Source of the DNA: Hirsutella rhossiliensis
Taxonomy: Eukaryota > Ascomycota > Sordariomycetes > Hypocreales > Ophiocordycipitaceae
DNA: 64,000 nt
Direction of reading: 5' to 3'
NCBI RefSeq assembly: GCF_020360975.1
Contig: NW_025408671.1
Span: 5,766,001 to 5,830,000 of the forward strand
A program made the position numbers and the translations under genes. Shown piece after piece: positions 23,455 through 34,335 of this stretch (position 1 is its first letter; each line of letters begins with the position of its first letter). The notes under the pieces are model-generated. The model was not told the origin of the DNA. It made no database searches and saw nothing but the letters and a program-made list of their open reading frames with translations.

Positions 23455-24420
23455 TTAGGTAATAACTTCGAAAAATCTTCGAAATTCTAATACGACCTCG
23501 AATTCTTTAAAATAGGCTCTAAGGATAAGTTCGAATTTACTAAACTTAAGGGTAGTTCTAACTATACCTTCTAGGCTATTTAAATATAGGCTCTTTTAGT
23601 TAAAAAGAAGCTTTCTACTACTATATAGTAAGAAAATTACTTGAAAATAGAAGAAGCACTTACTTTAATTTTTCCTTGTATTAAAGATAGTCCTTTAACC
23701 TAAATAAAGTATATAATAAATGCTAAAGAGGCGTAGGATAAGTTAAAAAACCTATATAACCCTATTTCCTTTACCTTAAATTACCTACTTATAAAGGAGC
23801 TTTTTAATACTTTAGTAAAGGATTTCGAATCCTTAGAAGGCTACCTAAATAAGGTAAAAGAGGTATTCGAAGAGCTAAAAGCACGGAATATTATAATTCT
23901 AGAAGTAGTTATTATAGCTTAGATTTTAAATAGCCTTTTAGGCTCGTTTTCTAGCTATATAATTAATATAACGTAAGCTCTTCGAAATAACTTAGAAGCT
24001 TTTAATCTAGAGTCTCTCTCTAGTAGTTTTATAGACGGATTTAAGAGGACTAAGTCTTTAGAAAATCCTCTTAAGTAGGCTTTCTTTACTAAGAAGCCCT
24101 AGAAAAAGATAAAAATTATATTATAATATACTTACTATAAGAAGAAAGGGCATCTAGTTAAAGATTACTACTATCTTTACCTAGAAAAGGCCCTTAAAGG
24201 CTTTTCTAAAAATCCAAAAATTTAAAATAAAGGAATACCTTCTAAGAGGCCTAGAAAACCTTCTATAAAAGGAAATCCTATCGAATTAGACTCTTACGTC
24301 GATAAGAAGACGAAAAAACCCTCTTCTCTATATATATTAAAAGTAGAAAAAATAGAAATCGATATTTAAATAGATAAAGAACCGGAAATCGATTTTTCTA
24401 TTCCTCCTCCTACCCTTAGA
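23455..24420 (+). pseudogene. Copia A gag
   Basis: Reads as a copia gag polypeptide: an N-terminal block ending in an L-x-G-x-x-N-Y motif, a helical core (about 23700-24050) and a zinc knuckle at about 24126-24171 reading Y-x-Y-Y-K-K-K-G-H-L-V-K-D-Y, in which Cys of CX2CX4HX4C have become Tyr (TGT/TGC to TAT/TAC). This is capsid-forming nucleic-acid-binding protein in the family. Many TAG/TAA make it inactive. C2 gag (57900-58680) is the closest relative in the window. Confidence 0.75.
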
Positions 24421-24589
24421 GGCTATAAAAGCTTTAAAGAAGAAGCAGAGGTATATATCTCTTTAAATATCCTTAAAAACGCTGTATTTAATAATAGGTA
24501 AATAGGACCTTTAAATTCCTCTCGAATTAAAGACCTTATATATAAGGTAAAGAGAAGGAAGTCCTTTATAAAACCTTAGAAAATAGAAA

Positions 24590-27500
24590 TTTCTATAATT
24601 TTATATACGATACCGGTGCTACTAGGTATATAGTATTTAAAAAGAAATTCCTTATTAATTTTCGAACTATCTCTACTAAGGTTAATTAGGGAAAGGCATC
24701 CTATATAATTGTTAAAGGCTATAGAGATCTTCTTTTTAGATTTCCGAATAATAAAAGGCTATTTATCTTAAGAAACTGCCTTTTTATACCCGAATTAAGG
24801 GTAAATATTATAAGCTAATCATATTTTAAAAATACTTATGCCTTTATTAATAGTAAGGAAATTTTCCTGCTAGATAACTAAGCTAATATTATATCTAAAG
24901 GAAAATAGTAAGATAACCTTTATATCTTCTCTTTAGAAATTCTTTTCTTAGAGAAGAAGACATTCCTATATAATATTAATAATATAAGGAATAATATAAA
25001 GGACCTTAACTTTTATTTATAGTATTTAAGGCTAGGATATATAAGTCTTAAAGCCTTACTAGAAACCTTTAAAAGATATAATAAAGATATAACTATCCCT
25101 AAGAAGGATATTATAAAAATTAAAGAATATAAGGCTTATATTAAAGTAAAGGCAACTAATAAGAGGAATAAATCCTTATCTAATAAGGTATATAATTACC
25201 TTAATAGAGTTACTATTAATATTTAGGGACCTATAAAGACCCTTACTTATAATAAATATACCTCCTTTATATCCTTTTTAGATATAGGGATAAGATAATT
25301 AGAAATATCTTTAATAAAATCTAAGGTAGAAGCCCTAGATAAATTCTTAGAATATAAAGCCTTAGTTAAAAATAACCGGGATAATATTACTATAAAGGAA
25401 GTCTTTTCGGATAACGTAAAAGAATTCCTATATAAAATAAAACCCTACTGCTTAAGAAAGGGAATAAAATATTATACTAGCCCTCCTAAGACTCCTAAAT
25501 TAAACGGAGTAATAGAGAGGATTAATAGGACTATTTTAAATAAAGTCCGAGCTATTTTATTTACGGTAAAACTGCCTAAATATCTATAGGGAGAAGCTAT
25601 TTTAATAGCAGCCTATTTATATAATAGGACCCTTTACTTACGAATAGGCTTCTAAACTCCTATAAAGAAAAAGGAAAATAAATCTCTAGCCTTAAAAGAC
25701 TTAAAGAAAATTAAGACCTTCGGAAGTACTATTTATTATAAAAATAAAGACCCCTTAGATAAGCTAGAGATAAGAGCTTATAAGGGTATTATTATAGGCT
25801 ATACTAAAAATGCTTATAAAATATATACCTTTTCGAAAAGAAAGGTAATAATTTCTAGAGATATTATTATCCTAGAAAATAAATTTATAGAAAATTAAAA
25901 GGAAGAAGACTTTAAGGACTTCGACTTTAATACCTTACCTTCTATAAATAAGGTCCCGGATAATTATTTATAAAGGGAACCTATATATAAAGAAGGCAAT
26001 AACTCTTCTTTAGATAAAGAGGAAAATAACCCTCCTATAGAGAAGGAAGATAACCCTCTTATAAAGAAGGAAGATAACCCTCCTATAGAGAAGGAAGATA
26101 ACCCTCTTATAGAGAAGGAAGATAACCTTTTTATAAAAAAAGGAAAATAATCCTCTTTTAGAAAAGGGATTAAATAAGGATCTAAAAATCCGTATTAATA
26201 TACCTAAGAAGCTAAACGGATTTTATAAAGACTATATCGTATACCCCGAAATAAATACTATATTAAATAGTAAAAGTAAAGAGATTATTTTATCTTTACT
26301 AGAAAATAAGGATCCTATAGAGCCTAAAACATTTAAACAGGCTATAAATAGCTTAGAAGTTATAGAATAGAAAGGAGCTATATTACTAGAAATAAAAGAG
26401 CTCTTAAACTAAAATACCTAGGAATTAAAGCCTCTTCCTAGCGATAGGGAGGCCCTAGGCGGCCGTTAGGTCTATAAAATAAAGCGGGATAATAATAATA
26501 ATATTATTAAATATAAAGCCCGCTACGTAGTATAAGGATTTAATTAGGTCTACGGCCTAGATTATTTAAAAACCTTTTCTACGATAGTAAGACCTAAATC
26601 TATTAGAATGCTACTTATAATAGCTATTTCTAATAATTATACTCTACTATAATATAATATAAAAAATGCCTTTATATATACTAAAATAGATATAGATATT
26701 TATATAAAAATCCCTATAAGCTATAAAGAGCTAATACTTAAAGACTAGTTTAATAAAAACTAGTATAAGTATAATATTAGCTATTTATAGTTTCTAGAGC
26801 TATATAAAAAGAAAAGGCTAGTAGTAAAATTAAAGAAAGTATTATACGGCCTTAAATAAAGCCTAAAGCTCTAGTATAACTATCTTAGCTCTATATTAGC
26901 TAAGATAGGATTTTTAGCCCTTTTTATAGATAAAGGGGTATTTATAAATATATAATATAAAATTGCGATAGCAATCTACGTAGATAACCTCCTAATAATA
27001 AGGCCTAATAGAGGTATAATAAATAGTTTGCTTAAAAAAGTAGTAGATTATATAAGGGTTTAGCCTTTAGGCGAACTAAAAGACTTCTTAGGAATATATA
27101 TAATTATAAAAGGAGATATTTATATCCTAGGAAAAATATACTTATAATAAAATACGAGAATATAATAAAGAAGACTTAGGGACTTTTAATACGCCTACTA
27201 TAGTAGGAGTAAAGCTTAAAAAGGCTATTATAACGCCTTCGTAAAAAGAAATCCTTATTTACTAAAGGGAAATAAGGGCTCTATTATATCTAGCTATAAT
27301 AGGTAGGCTAGATATTTTATATACTATTATTTCCTATATTAGATTTACTTCTAAACTAGATAATACGTATTTTAAAGTATTAAATACTATCTAGAAATAT
27401 TTAAATAAATATCCTAACCTAGGGATAATTTATTATTATAATATCCCTTATACTTATAATTTTATAAAAGGTTATTCCGACGCTAGCTAGGCGTCTAACC

Positions 27501-27955
27501 TTATAGATAGAAAATCCGTTTCTAGATACTATTTCTATATTTATAAAAATATTATAAGTTAGGCCTACTAGAAGCAAAAATCTATAGCCCTATTAACCTA
27601 TAAAGCTAAATTTATTGCCCTTAAGGAGGCTAATAAAGAAGCTTTATATCTAAATCGGCTATTTTATACGATAAATAATAGCTTATCTATTAAAATTCCT
27701 TTTACTATACCTCTTATCTTAACGGATAACGAGGTAGCTATTAAATTAGCTAAAAATCCGGAATTTTATAAAAAGATAAAGGATATAGATATTGCTTACT
27801 TTTATACCTAAGAAAATATTAGGGAAAAGAAGATTCGGATTTTCTATATTAAATCCGAAGATAATATTGCTAATATATTTACTAAGGAACTAAGAAGAGA
27901 AATATTCTTAAAGTTCTAAGAGCTTCTTTCCCTTAGGGAATTAAAAGAGCTTTAA
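24590..27955 (+). pseudogene. Copia A pol (protease, integrase, RT, RNase H)
   Basis: Protease box Y-D-T-G-A-T at about 24606-24623 keeps its catalytic Asp. Integrase follows (25000-25950): V-F-S-D-N near 25398-25420 and the L-N-G-V-I-E-R-I-N-R box near 25502-25530 fit the second Asp and the Glu of DDE. A tandem repeat region separates it from RT (26420-27110), whose active site reads Y-V-D-N at 26976-26987, the last Asp lost by G to A. RNase H (27470-27760) reads Y-S-D-A-S at its start. The coding part ends near 27955. Copia order (integrase before RT) is plain. Confidence 0.82.
26026..26150. repeat. 24-bp in-frame tandem repeat in copia A pol
   Basis: About five copies of a unit encoding N-P-P/L-I-E/K-K-E-D, in the linker between integrase and RT. 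Neither C1/C2 nor B has it. Unit-to-unit differences are mostly C/T and G/A changes. Confidence 0.85.
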
Positions 27956-27984
27956 AAAGAAAAGCTTATATCCCCTTAATAGAG

Positions 27985-28260
27985 GTTTTTTAGCTGTCTT
28001 TTACTTTCTTAGCTTTTCCTCTATATATAACTAATAGGTTTTTCCTTTAAAAAGGTTTCCTATTAGTAAAAACAACTTATAAAAATAGGGTTTTCCTTAT
28101 TAAAAGGTTTCCTATAATAATAACTCTATAAGGCTTTTTCCTTATAAAGGTTTGCCTAAAAGAAGAGAAATAATTATAACTATAACTAGGATTTTCCTAC
28201 TAAGGTTTTTCCTAGAAAGGGTTTTAAAATTTTTCCCTTATATTCCTATTATATACCTTA
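27985..28260. repeat. AGGTTTTTCC motif array in copia A 3' untranslated region
   Basis: Around ten imperfect copies of AGGTTTTTCCT or AAGGTTTCCTA, about 15-30 bp apart, between the end of pol and the polypurine tract. The same kind of array is present in C1 and C2. Confidence 0.65.
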
Positions 28261-28338
28261 TTCTTAATAAGGATAATTCTACTATAAAAGAAATAACTAG
28301 TAAAGAGCACTATTTACCTAGTACTTTTTAAGGGAGGC

Positions 28339-29035
28339 TATAAGAATATACCCTTATATTCCTATTTTACTATTATAAAAAAATAATAAGTATAAGGAGG
28401 CTTTATAAAATAAGCTAGTAAAAAGAGGCTCTATAATATAGTCTAAGGGAATAACCCTTAAAAGATAAAGACCTCTACTAGATATCTATAGCTTCCTCTA
28501 GGAAAAGCGGGTTAGGATAAGCCTATCCTTATAAACAAAAATATATATAAAGTGCATAAGTTAATTACGAGCAGAACGGATACCCTATTGCCTATTTTGG
28601 CCTAGCGGTTCCGAAGATATCCGCGATACAAGAATAGGTAGGGCATAGAACATTCTAGTTAAATCTACTACTTATACTAGAACCTATAGTCTTACGTTAA
28701 CCATCACGCTATAATTAGACCACCTACTAAGTTAGGAATATATACTATAGATAGAGCTTTTTAAGCACTATAGAATATACTAGAAAGCTAACTAATTAGT
28801 TTACTAGTAGGCGAGCAATAGTCTATAAAAGACAAAGGATTTCCCTAAGAGTAGTAGATAGAATAAGTAAGTTTATAAGCATCTTTTATAATACTATTCT
28901 TTTAGTATATTATTTAGCCCCTTATATACTCGTTATTAATTCTAAACGAAATCCTACCCTATACTCCTTTAACTAATCCTTCCGCTTACGTTATCGATTA
29001 CCTAATTCTACGCTTATTACTTATACCTTCTTATA
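28339..29035 (+). repeat. Copia A 3' LTR
   Basis: 697-bp partner of 22732-23428, preceded by AAGGGAGGC and followed by target duplication AACCT. Confidence 0.88.
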
Positions 29036-29040
29036 AACCT

Positions 29041-30363
29041 CGAAGCTCTTATAGCTCTAAAGCTCTACTTACTATTACTTAAGGTAGCTAATAATCGCTA
29101 GTATCTCCTTATCGTAAATAGCGTAATTCCGCTCTACTAGGATTAGCTTATAAGAGTAGAACGCTACTAGTTACTTCCGCTTATTTACCTCTTAAGAGAG
29201 CGTTCCTCTAAGTACCTAGCCGCTATAGTCTACTTCGACTAACGTAGACCGGTTAAAGTCCTACTAAAGTAGTACTAGGGCTTATAAGAATAGGTCCTTA
29301 AGCGTATAGAACGCTCCTTCCTATATAGGCCCTTAATAAAAAGCAGTCTACTTTTTAGTAATCTTATTTAAGGGCGTTATAATATAGGAGAAGCCCTTAA
29401 TAAATATCTTATAATAGTTTATAAACCTAAGGAAGCTCTATACGCCTATTTACGTAGTTAGGGCCGCTTAGTCCTAAATCGCTTAGATCTTTATAGGATC
29501 CGCTTATATACCTATGCCTATATAAATAATAAAGCCTAGGTACTTAACCCTCTTAACCCGAAATTTATACTTATTTAGGTTAAGGTAGAGCCTATAAAGT
29601 TAGAGGCGCTCTAAGACCCTTTATACTTTCTATATATAGTCCTTATAAGAGCCGCTTATATAGATAAGGATATTATCTATACATATAAAGGTGAACTTAT
29701 TAAGGAAGTCCTAAAGTATATTATTAATATAATACTAAAAGGTAGCGGGCGCTCTTAAGAGGCCGAAGAGCGTTATAAGCTACTTAAATAAGCCGTAGTA
29801 TATATAGAACGCTATCTTCTACTTATTACCCTTTAAGATCTATACCTTATAAAACGGTTATTTTATATCTAGCTTTATAAACTACTTTACCTTTAAGAGG
29901 TTATAGAGTATATCTAAGATTAAGGGTAAGGGGTAGTAGTCTAGCCTTATAATTACGTTTAAAGCCTTATAGTTATAATAGAACTATATCACGCCCTTTA
30001 GTTTATATATAAATAGGACTAGCGCTCTTACCTTAGAGCTACTTACTTAAATAAAACCCTTATCTAAGAGGTCCCTTAGCGTCTTTTTTAGTACTAGTAG
30101 CTCTACGTACGATATACTATATAGTAGTTTAAACGGTATAGGTAGTTCCTACCCCTTCTTATTAGTATAAAGTACGATCTTATAGTCTACCCCTAGCTTA
30201 TATAGGTTAAGCTTATTTACTTCCTAGGACTTAAATAGCGGTAGGAGGTCGTAAAAGCGCTTTAGTATCTACTACTATAGCTTAGAGGGCGACTTTAGCT
30301 TCTTTATTTAAAAGGCCTTATAGATATCCGCTAAGCTAACTATATAGACCGCTATATTAGCTG
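29041..30363 (-). pseudogene. Gypsy D reverse transcriptase
   Basis: Minus-strand translation gives the gypsy RT: L-Y-S-I-S-Y-x-E-L-L-V-L-K-K-T-L (about 30080-30130), D-L-L-D-K-G-F-I at about 30045-30075, A-L-V-L-F-I-x-K-L-K-G-V-I (decayed P-V-L-F-V-K-K-P-G-G) near 29990, the palm motif D-Y-x-P-L-P, and the active site C-I-D-N-I-L-I-Y at about 29663-29686 (YIDD with one Asp changed). The start of RNase H follows down to 29041. Copia C1 separates this part from gag/protease at 42160. Confidence 0.82.
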
Positions 30364-30368
30364 CTACC

Positions 30369-30936
30369 TCTTAAGGTATATGAGCAAAAGCGGAATTTTA
30401 GGAAATCAAGGAATCACGTAAGACTACGTGATAGAGGGGAAGAAGGAGTATAAGGTGGGATTTTCAACGGAATTTATTGGTAGTGTATTGGTGTGTGGAA
30501 GAGGTGTTGAAGTTAATGATTCTCTATCTATCTACCAGCGGACATGCTGTCTTATATAGACAATTGTAGCTGAACGGAAGAACCTTTCGGGACTAGATTT
30601 AGGCTGCCGTATAGCCCTGAGACTAGGGAATTCCGTGATATCTCGAGTAAATCTGGAAGTGTCTTAGTTCCACTAATATTCGTGTTTAGAGGAGGTTGGT
30701 CGTGCCGGTGTTCTTAAGAGGTCTTAGCTAGCATTCTAAGCTAGCTCTGTTCCTTCGATTCCCGATTGTACGATAACCGGCAACCCGTTTAATGCATAAT
30801 AACATGCAAAATGACGAGCGATTCTTGCTCTATAAGATGAGATTTTGTCTATAATTAATATACTACTTATTAGCTTATATAATCGGGAGAGTATATTATA
30901 GCTGCTTTATTTATAATAGGAACACCGTTCCTTATA
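30369..30936 (-). repeat. Copia C1 3' LTR
   Basis: 568 bp; minus strand starts at 30936 with TATAAGGAACGG and ends at 30369 with CCTTAAGA. Preceded (minus) by AAGGGAGGC at 30937-30945. Confidence 0.9.
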
Positions 30937-30944
30937 GCCTCCCT

Positions 30945-31290
30945 TAAAGAGTAGATTTATATACTCTTTACTGATTTATTTATAGTAGTATATATATAGG
31001 GTAAAAACCTAATATAGGAAAACTATTCTTATACCTTAATAGGATATATAAAAACCTATTCTTTCTTAGGAAAAAAATCCTTAGGTATATACTAATAGAA
31101 AAACCTATAGTAGGAAAAATCTATAGTTATAATAATTATTTATAGGATAACCTTATATAAGGTAAAACCTATTATTGCTAGGAAAATCTTAATAGATAAA
31201 AACCTAGTAAATATTTCTCTAAGAAACCTAAAAGGAAAACCTAGTAGGGAAAGATATAGAAAGTATAAGAAATATCTAAAAACCCCTTTT
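30945..31290. repeat. AGGTTTTTCC motif array in copia C1 3' untranslated region
   Basis: On the plus strand it appears as repeated GGAAAAACCTA/TAGGAAAA words at about 31010-31260; it is the counterpart of 62310-62620 in C2. Confidence 0.6.
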
Positions 31291-31294
31291 AATT

Positions 31295-32957
31295 GCTTAG
31301 GAACTTATATTAAGGATAGACCGTCTCTAAATTTATAGAGTAATCTAGGTCTTAATTCCTTCGTAAAAATATTAGCTATATTATCTTCTAATTTAATATA
31401 AAAAACTCTAATTTCCCCTTCTCTTATACTAGTTCTAGTATAGTAATAGGCTAATCTTATATGCTTAGACCTTTTATAAAATTCCGGATTTTCTGCTAAT
31501 TTAATAGTAGTAGTATTATCCGTTAAAATAGGAGGTATAGTATTAAGAATCTTAATAGATAGATCCTTAGTAATATTTTTAAAAGCATATTTAAATAAAC
31601 AGCTTCTTTATTTGCCTCCTAAGGCCAATATACTCTGCTTCGTAGGTAGAAGGGCAACGGCTTTCTACTTAGAGCAAGCCTAGCTTATTATATTATTATA
31701 TATATAAAACAGTAACCGGAAAGGATTTTCCGTCCGTTAAATCCAACGCCTAGCTAGAGTCGGTAAAACCCTTTATATATAAATAGGTAAAGGGATATTG
31801 CAATTATATTTAATCTTTAGGCTAGGAATTTATTTAAATATTTCTAAATTATATTTAAAGCCTTAAATGCGTCTGGTCGGGCTTAGCCATGAATCTAGCG
31901 CAGGAAATTACAGAATATAAGATATCTGGCCTAGTAAATAAGGCTAAGTATAATAGAGATCCTATTTCTTTCTAAAATTGCAATATATCTTCCTTAGAAG
32001 GTAATTCCTTTGCTTTTATAAGCTTAAAGCCTACTATAGCGGGTAAATTCGAAGTTCCTAAACCTTCTTTATTAAATTCCCTTAATTTAATTAAGGTATA
32101 ATTTTCTTAGGATATATATAGCTCTTTATTTTCTCGGTTTATTGTAATATTTAGACCTAAGAAGTCTTTTATATCTCCTAAGATAGTAAAATCTAGGAAT
32201 TTAGATAATTCTTTAAATAATCTTTCTTCTATTATAGATTTAGAGGCCCTACTATAAGAAAGTCGTCGACGTGAATTGCTAAGGCTATACTATAGTCCTT
32301 ATTTATAAATACTCCTTCGTCTATTAAAAGAGGAAGAAATCTGAGATTATTTAGTATAATTTTAAATAATTATACTAGAGCTTAGGACTTTGTTTTAGGC
32401 TATATAATGCTTTCTTTAGCTTTGCTTTAATTTGACCGGTTTTATATAGGTCTAGGAATTTAGTTAATTTAATTCCTTTAGCTCTATAAGCTAATCTATG
32501 TTTTAAATAATATTCTTTAAGAGCGTATTCTTCGTAGCCTATAGGAAGATCGATATATACTTTGCTATCTATATCGGTATATACGAATGCATTTGTTATA
32601 TCTATTTACAAAGCTTCGAATTCGTAGATAATAGCTAAAATAAGTAGAATTCTAATAGATTCGGGTCTAGCCGTAGTCGAGAAGGTATCTAGGAAATCTA
32701 AGCTATAGATCTGCTTAAATCCCTGTATTACGAAACGGGCTTTATATTTTATTATATTATTTTGACTATCCTTCTTAATAGTATAGACCTAGCGGCCTCC
32801 TATAGCCTCCCTATCCCTAGGGAGGTAGGAAAATTCCTAAGTTTTATATTTAATTAGCTGGATAATTTCCTTAATTATAGCTTCTTTCTAAAATGCTATT
32901 TTAGGGCTATTTATTGCCTGTTTATAGGTCTTTGGAATTTTTAGATCCTGATTTTCT
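31295..32957 (-). pseudogene. Copia C1 pol, RT and RNase H part
   Basis: Minus-strand RT and RNase H, aligned with C2 60600-62265. The active site reads A-I-H-V-D-D-F-L (32263-32274 holds H-V-D-D), where C2 has Tyr; CAC to TAC is a RIP change, so His is probably the original residue. RNase H with T-D-S-S-[W]-A-L-D-L-T-D-G-K-S is at about 31725-31770. This part holds fewer stops than A or C2 but is still broken. It is separated from its integrase by B2. Confidence 0.82.
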
Positions 32958-32962
32958 ATACT

Positions 32963-33420
32963 TGTCGCGAAGCGTGGCCTGATTTCGCAGTTCTCGAAGA
33001 TATCCCTTAGCAAGAGGGACCAAGGAAGCTAGAAACACCCGGTGTAGAAGAAGGAGCCGAGAAGAGGTGCAGAAAGGAGGGTGGGGGCATAAGGGAAAGC
33101 ATAAAGTGGCGAGAGATAAGACGGATATGCCGGAAACGGCTACAAAGGAAGGAAAAAACCGGCAAAAAGCTCGGTAGTTAAAAGGATATTAGTGGCTTCT
33201 TTAAGCAGGATCTTCTTTATTAATTGAGATGCCAGACGGGTATAAATAGGGGCGTTGGATAGAGGAAAGAAGGACAATCAAGGCAATACAACAATCACTC
33301 CCCTACCGCAATTGCTTCCCCCGCAAGATTCAAACATCTCTGCCCTGCCTGTCCGACCCCTTACTTCTACTTTCACCTTCGTGTATTTTATATGCCCTTC
33401 TCGCATCTCTCTTCGCGAGA
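32963..33420 (+). repeat. Copia B2 5' LTR
   Basis: Starts TGTCGCGAAG, ends CTTCGCGAGA. Contains TATAAATA at about 33240-33247, a likely TATA box, with transcription start expected downstream. The 103-codon ORF at 33255-33566 runs across LTR and leader and is not a gene. Confidence 0.9.
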
Positions 33421-33437
33421 GTTATGAGCCCGGGAGG
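33421..33437 (+). other. Copia B2 primer-binding site (half tRNA-iMet)
   Basis: GTTATGAGCCCGGGAGG immediately after the LTR. ATG-containing TTATGAG pairs with the CTCATAA anticodon loop of initiator tRNA-Met, and CCCGG with its anticodon stem. Priming from within the anticodon loop implies a cleaved half tRNA, as known for Drosophila copia. Confidence 0.75.
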
Positions 33438-33562
33438 AATAGTATTCCTGTACCTTCCGGCTGCTGCAAAAGGCACCCTTCTTGCATCCCTCGTGGCTCC
33501 CTTTTACCCCTCTTACTAGAAAAGCCGATTTTTAACCGACTTTTCTACCTTTCCCCGCAACA

Positions 33563-34335
33563 ATGACGAAAATCGACTCCTCTGCCGTCCCTACGGTCCG
33601 TAGGACGATTCTTGCAGAGCCCCAAGATTGGGATAAATGGGTAAAGGAGCTACGGGCTCGTGTAGACAGAACTATCCACAATTTGGTCTTCTCTGACAAG
33701 CAGGACCCTCTCGAGCCCCCTCTTCGACCTAGGGCAACGGAATTTGCAGAGGGAGCTACCCTCTTCTCTGAGCTAACCTCTGCATAACAGAGAGCTTTTT
33801 CTGCTACCTTAGGCGACTACGAGAGTCACCGAAAGGAATACCTTTACGAGACGAAGTTACTAACGGCTGCTCGTACGGCGATAACGGAATCCGTTAGTGC
33901 CGCAAAGCTAATCTCTCTTCGAGAGGAAGAGACTCCTAGGCAGTGGCTTTTAAAGCTCGAGACCTCGACAGCTCCCTCGAGAGGTTATATAACTGACCGT
34001 ATTAGGAAGACCTATACGGCCCACCTAGGAGCTTTTTCTGCTAGGAACCTACTAGCTTCTTCGTGGCTAGCTAAGTGGGAAGAAATCCTCGAGGAAGCTA
34101 ACCAATACTTCCTAATAGAAGCTCTTTCCGGCCAGTGGCTACGGGATATATCTCTACTAATAAAGCCTATTAGTGACGGTTACTCGACTATCTTTCGAGA
34201 AGCTAGCCGGGAACTAGACGAAGAGGCTGCTAGAGTACAATAGCAAGCAGTCTTATTCCTTCGTGGCCAGCACTCGACACAGACAGCACGACCTGCAGCT
34301 GCTGCAGCCCCTATTGCTGCGGCCCCCGCTGCGGG
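33563..34335 (+). pseudogene. Copia B2 gag, N-terminal part
   Basis: ATG at 33563 follows a leader of about 140 bp. The frame starts M-T-K-I-D-S and carries the W-D-K-W-V-K-E-L-R block typical of copia gag, then a helical capsid region to about 34250 and an Ala/Pro-rich linker. In-frame stops at 33785 (TAA) and about 34240 (TAG) are former CAA/CAG Gln codons. At about 34335 the frame meets a deletion relative to B1 and B3 that is not a multiple of three, so the zinc knuckle and pol continue in the +1 frame. It would make the capsid of the particle. Confidence 0.85.

Larger units (their letters stand above)
22732..29035 (+). mobile_element. Copia A, full length, RIPped
   Basis: LTRs of 697 bp (22732-23428, 28339-29035), target duplication AACCT (22727-22731, 29036-29040), half-tRNA-iMet primer site, gag, protease, integrase, RT, RNase H and a purine tract AAGGGAGGC before the 3' LTR. 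It sits in the RNase H region of gypsy D. An inverted LTR fragment of the same family is at 3415-3636. Confidence 0.9.

Noticed and set aside
33255..33566. 103-codon plus-strand ORF starting in the copia B2 LTR
   Set aside because: It spans LTR and leader, ends just after the gag ATG in another frame, and its translation has no copia motif.
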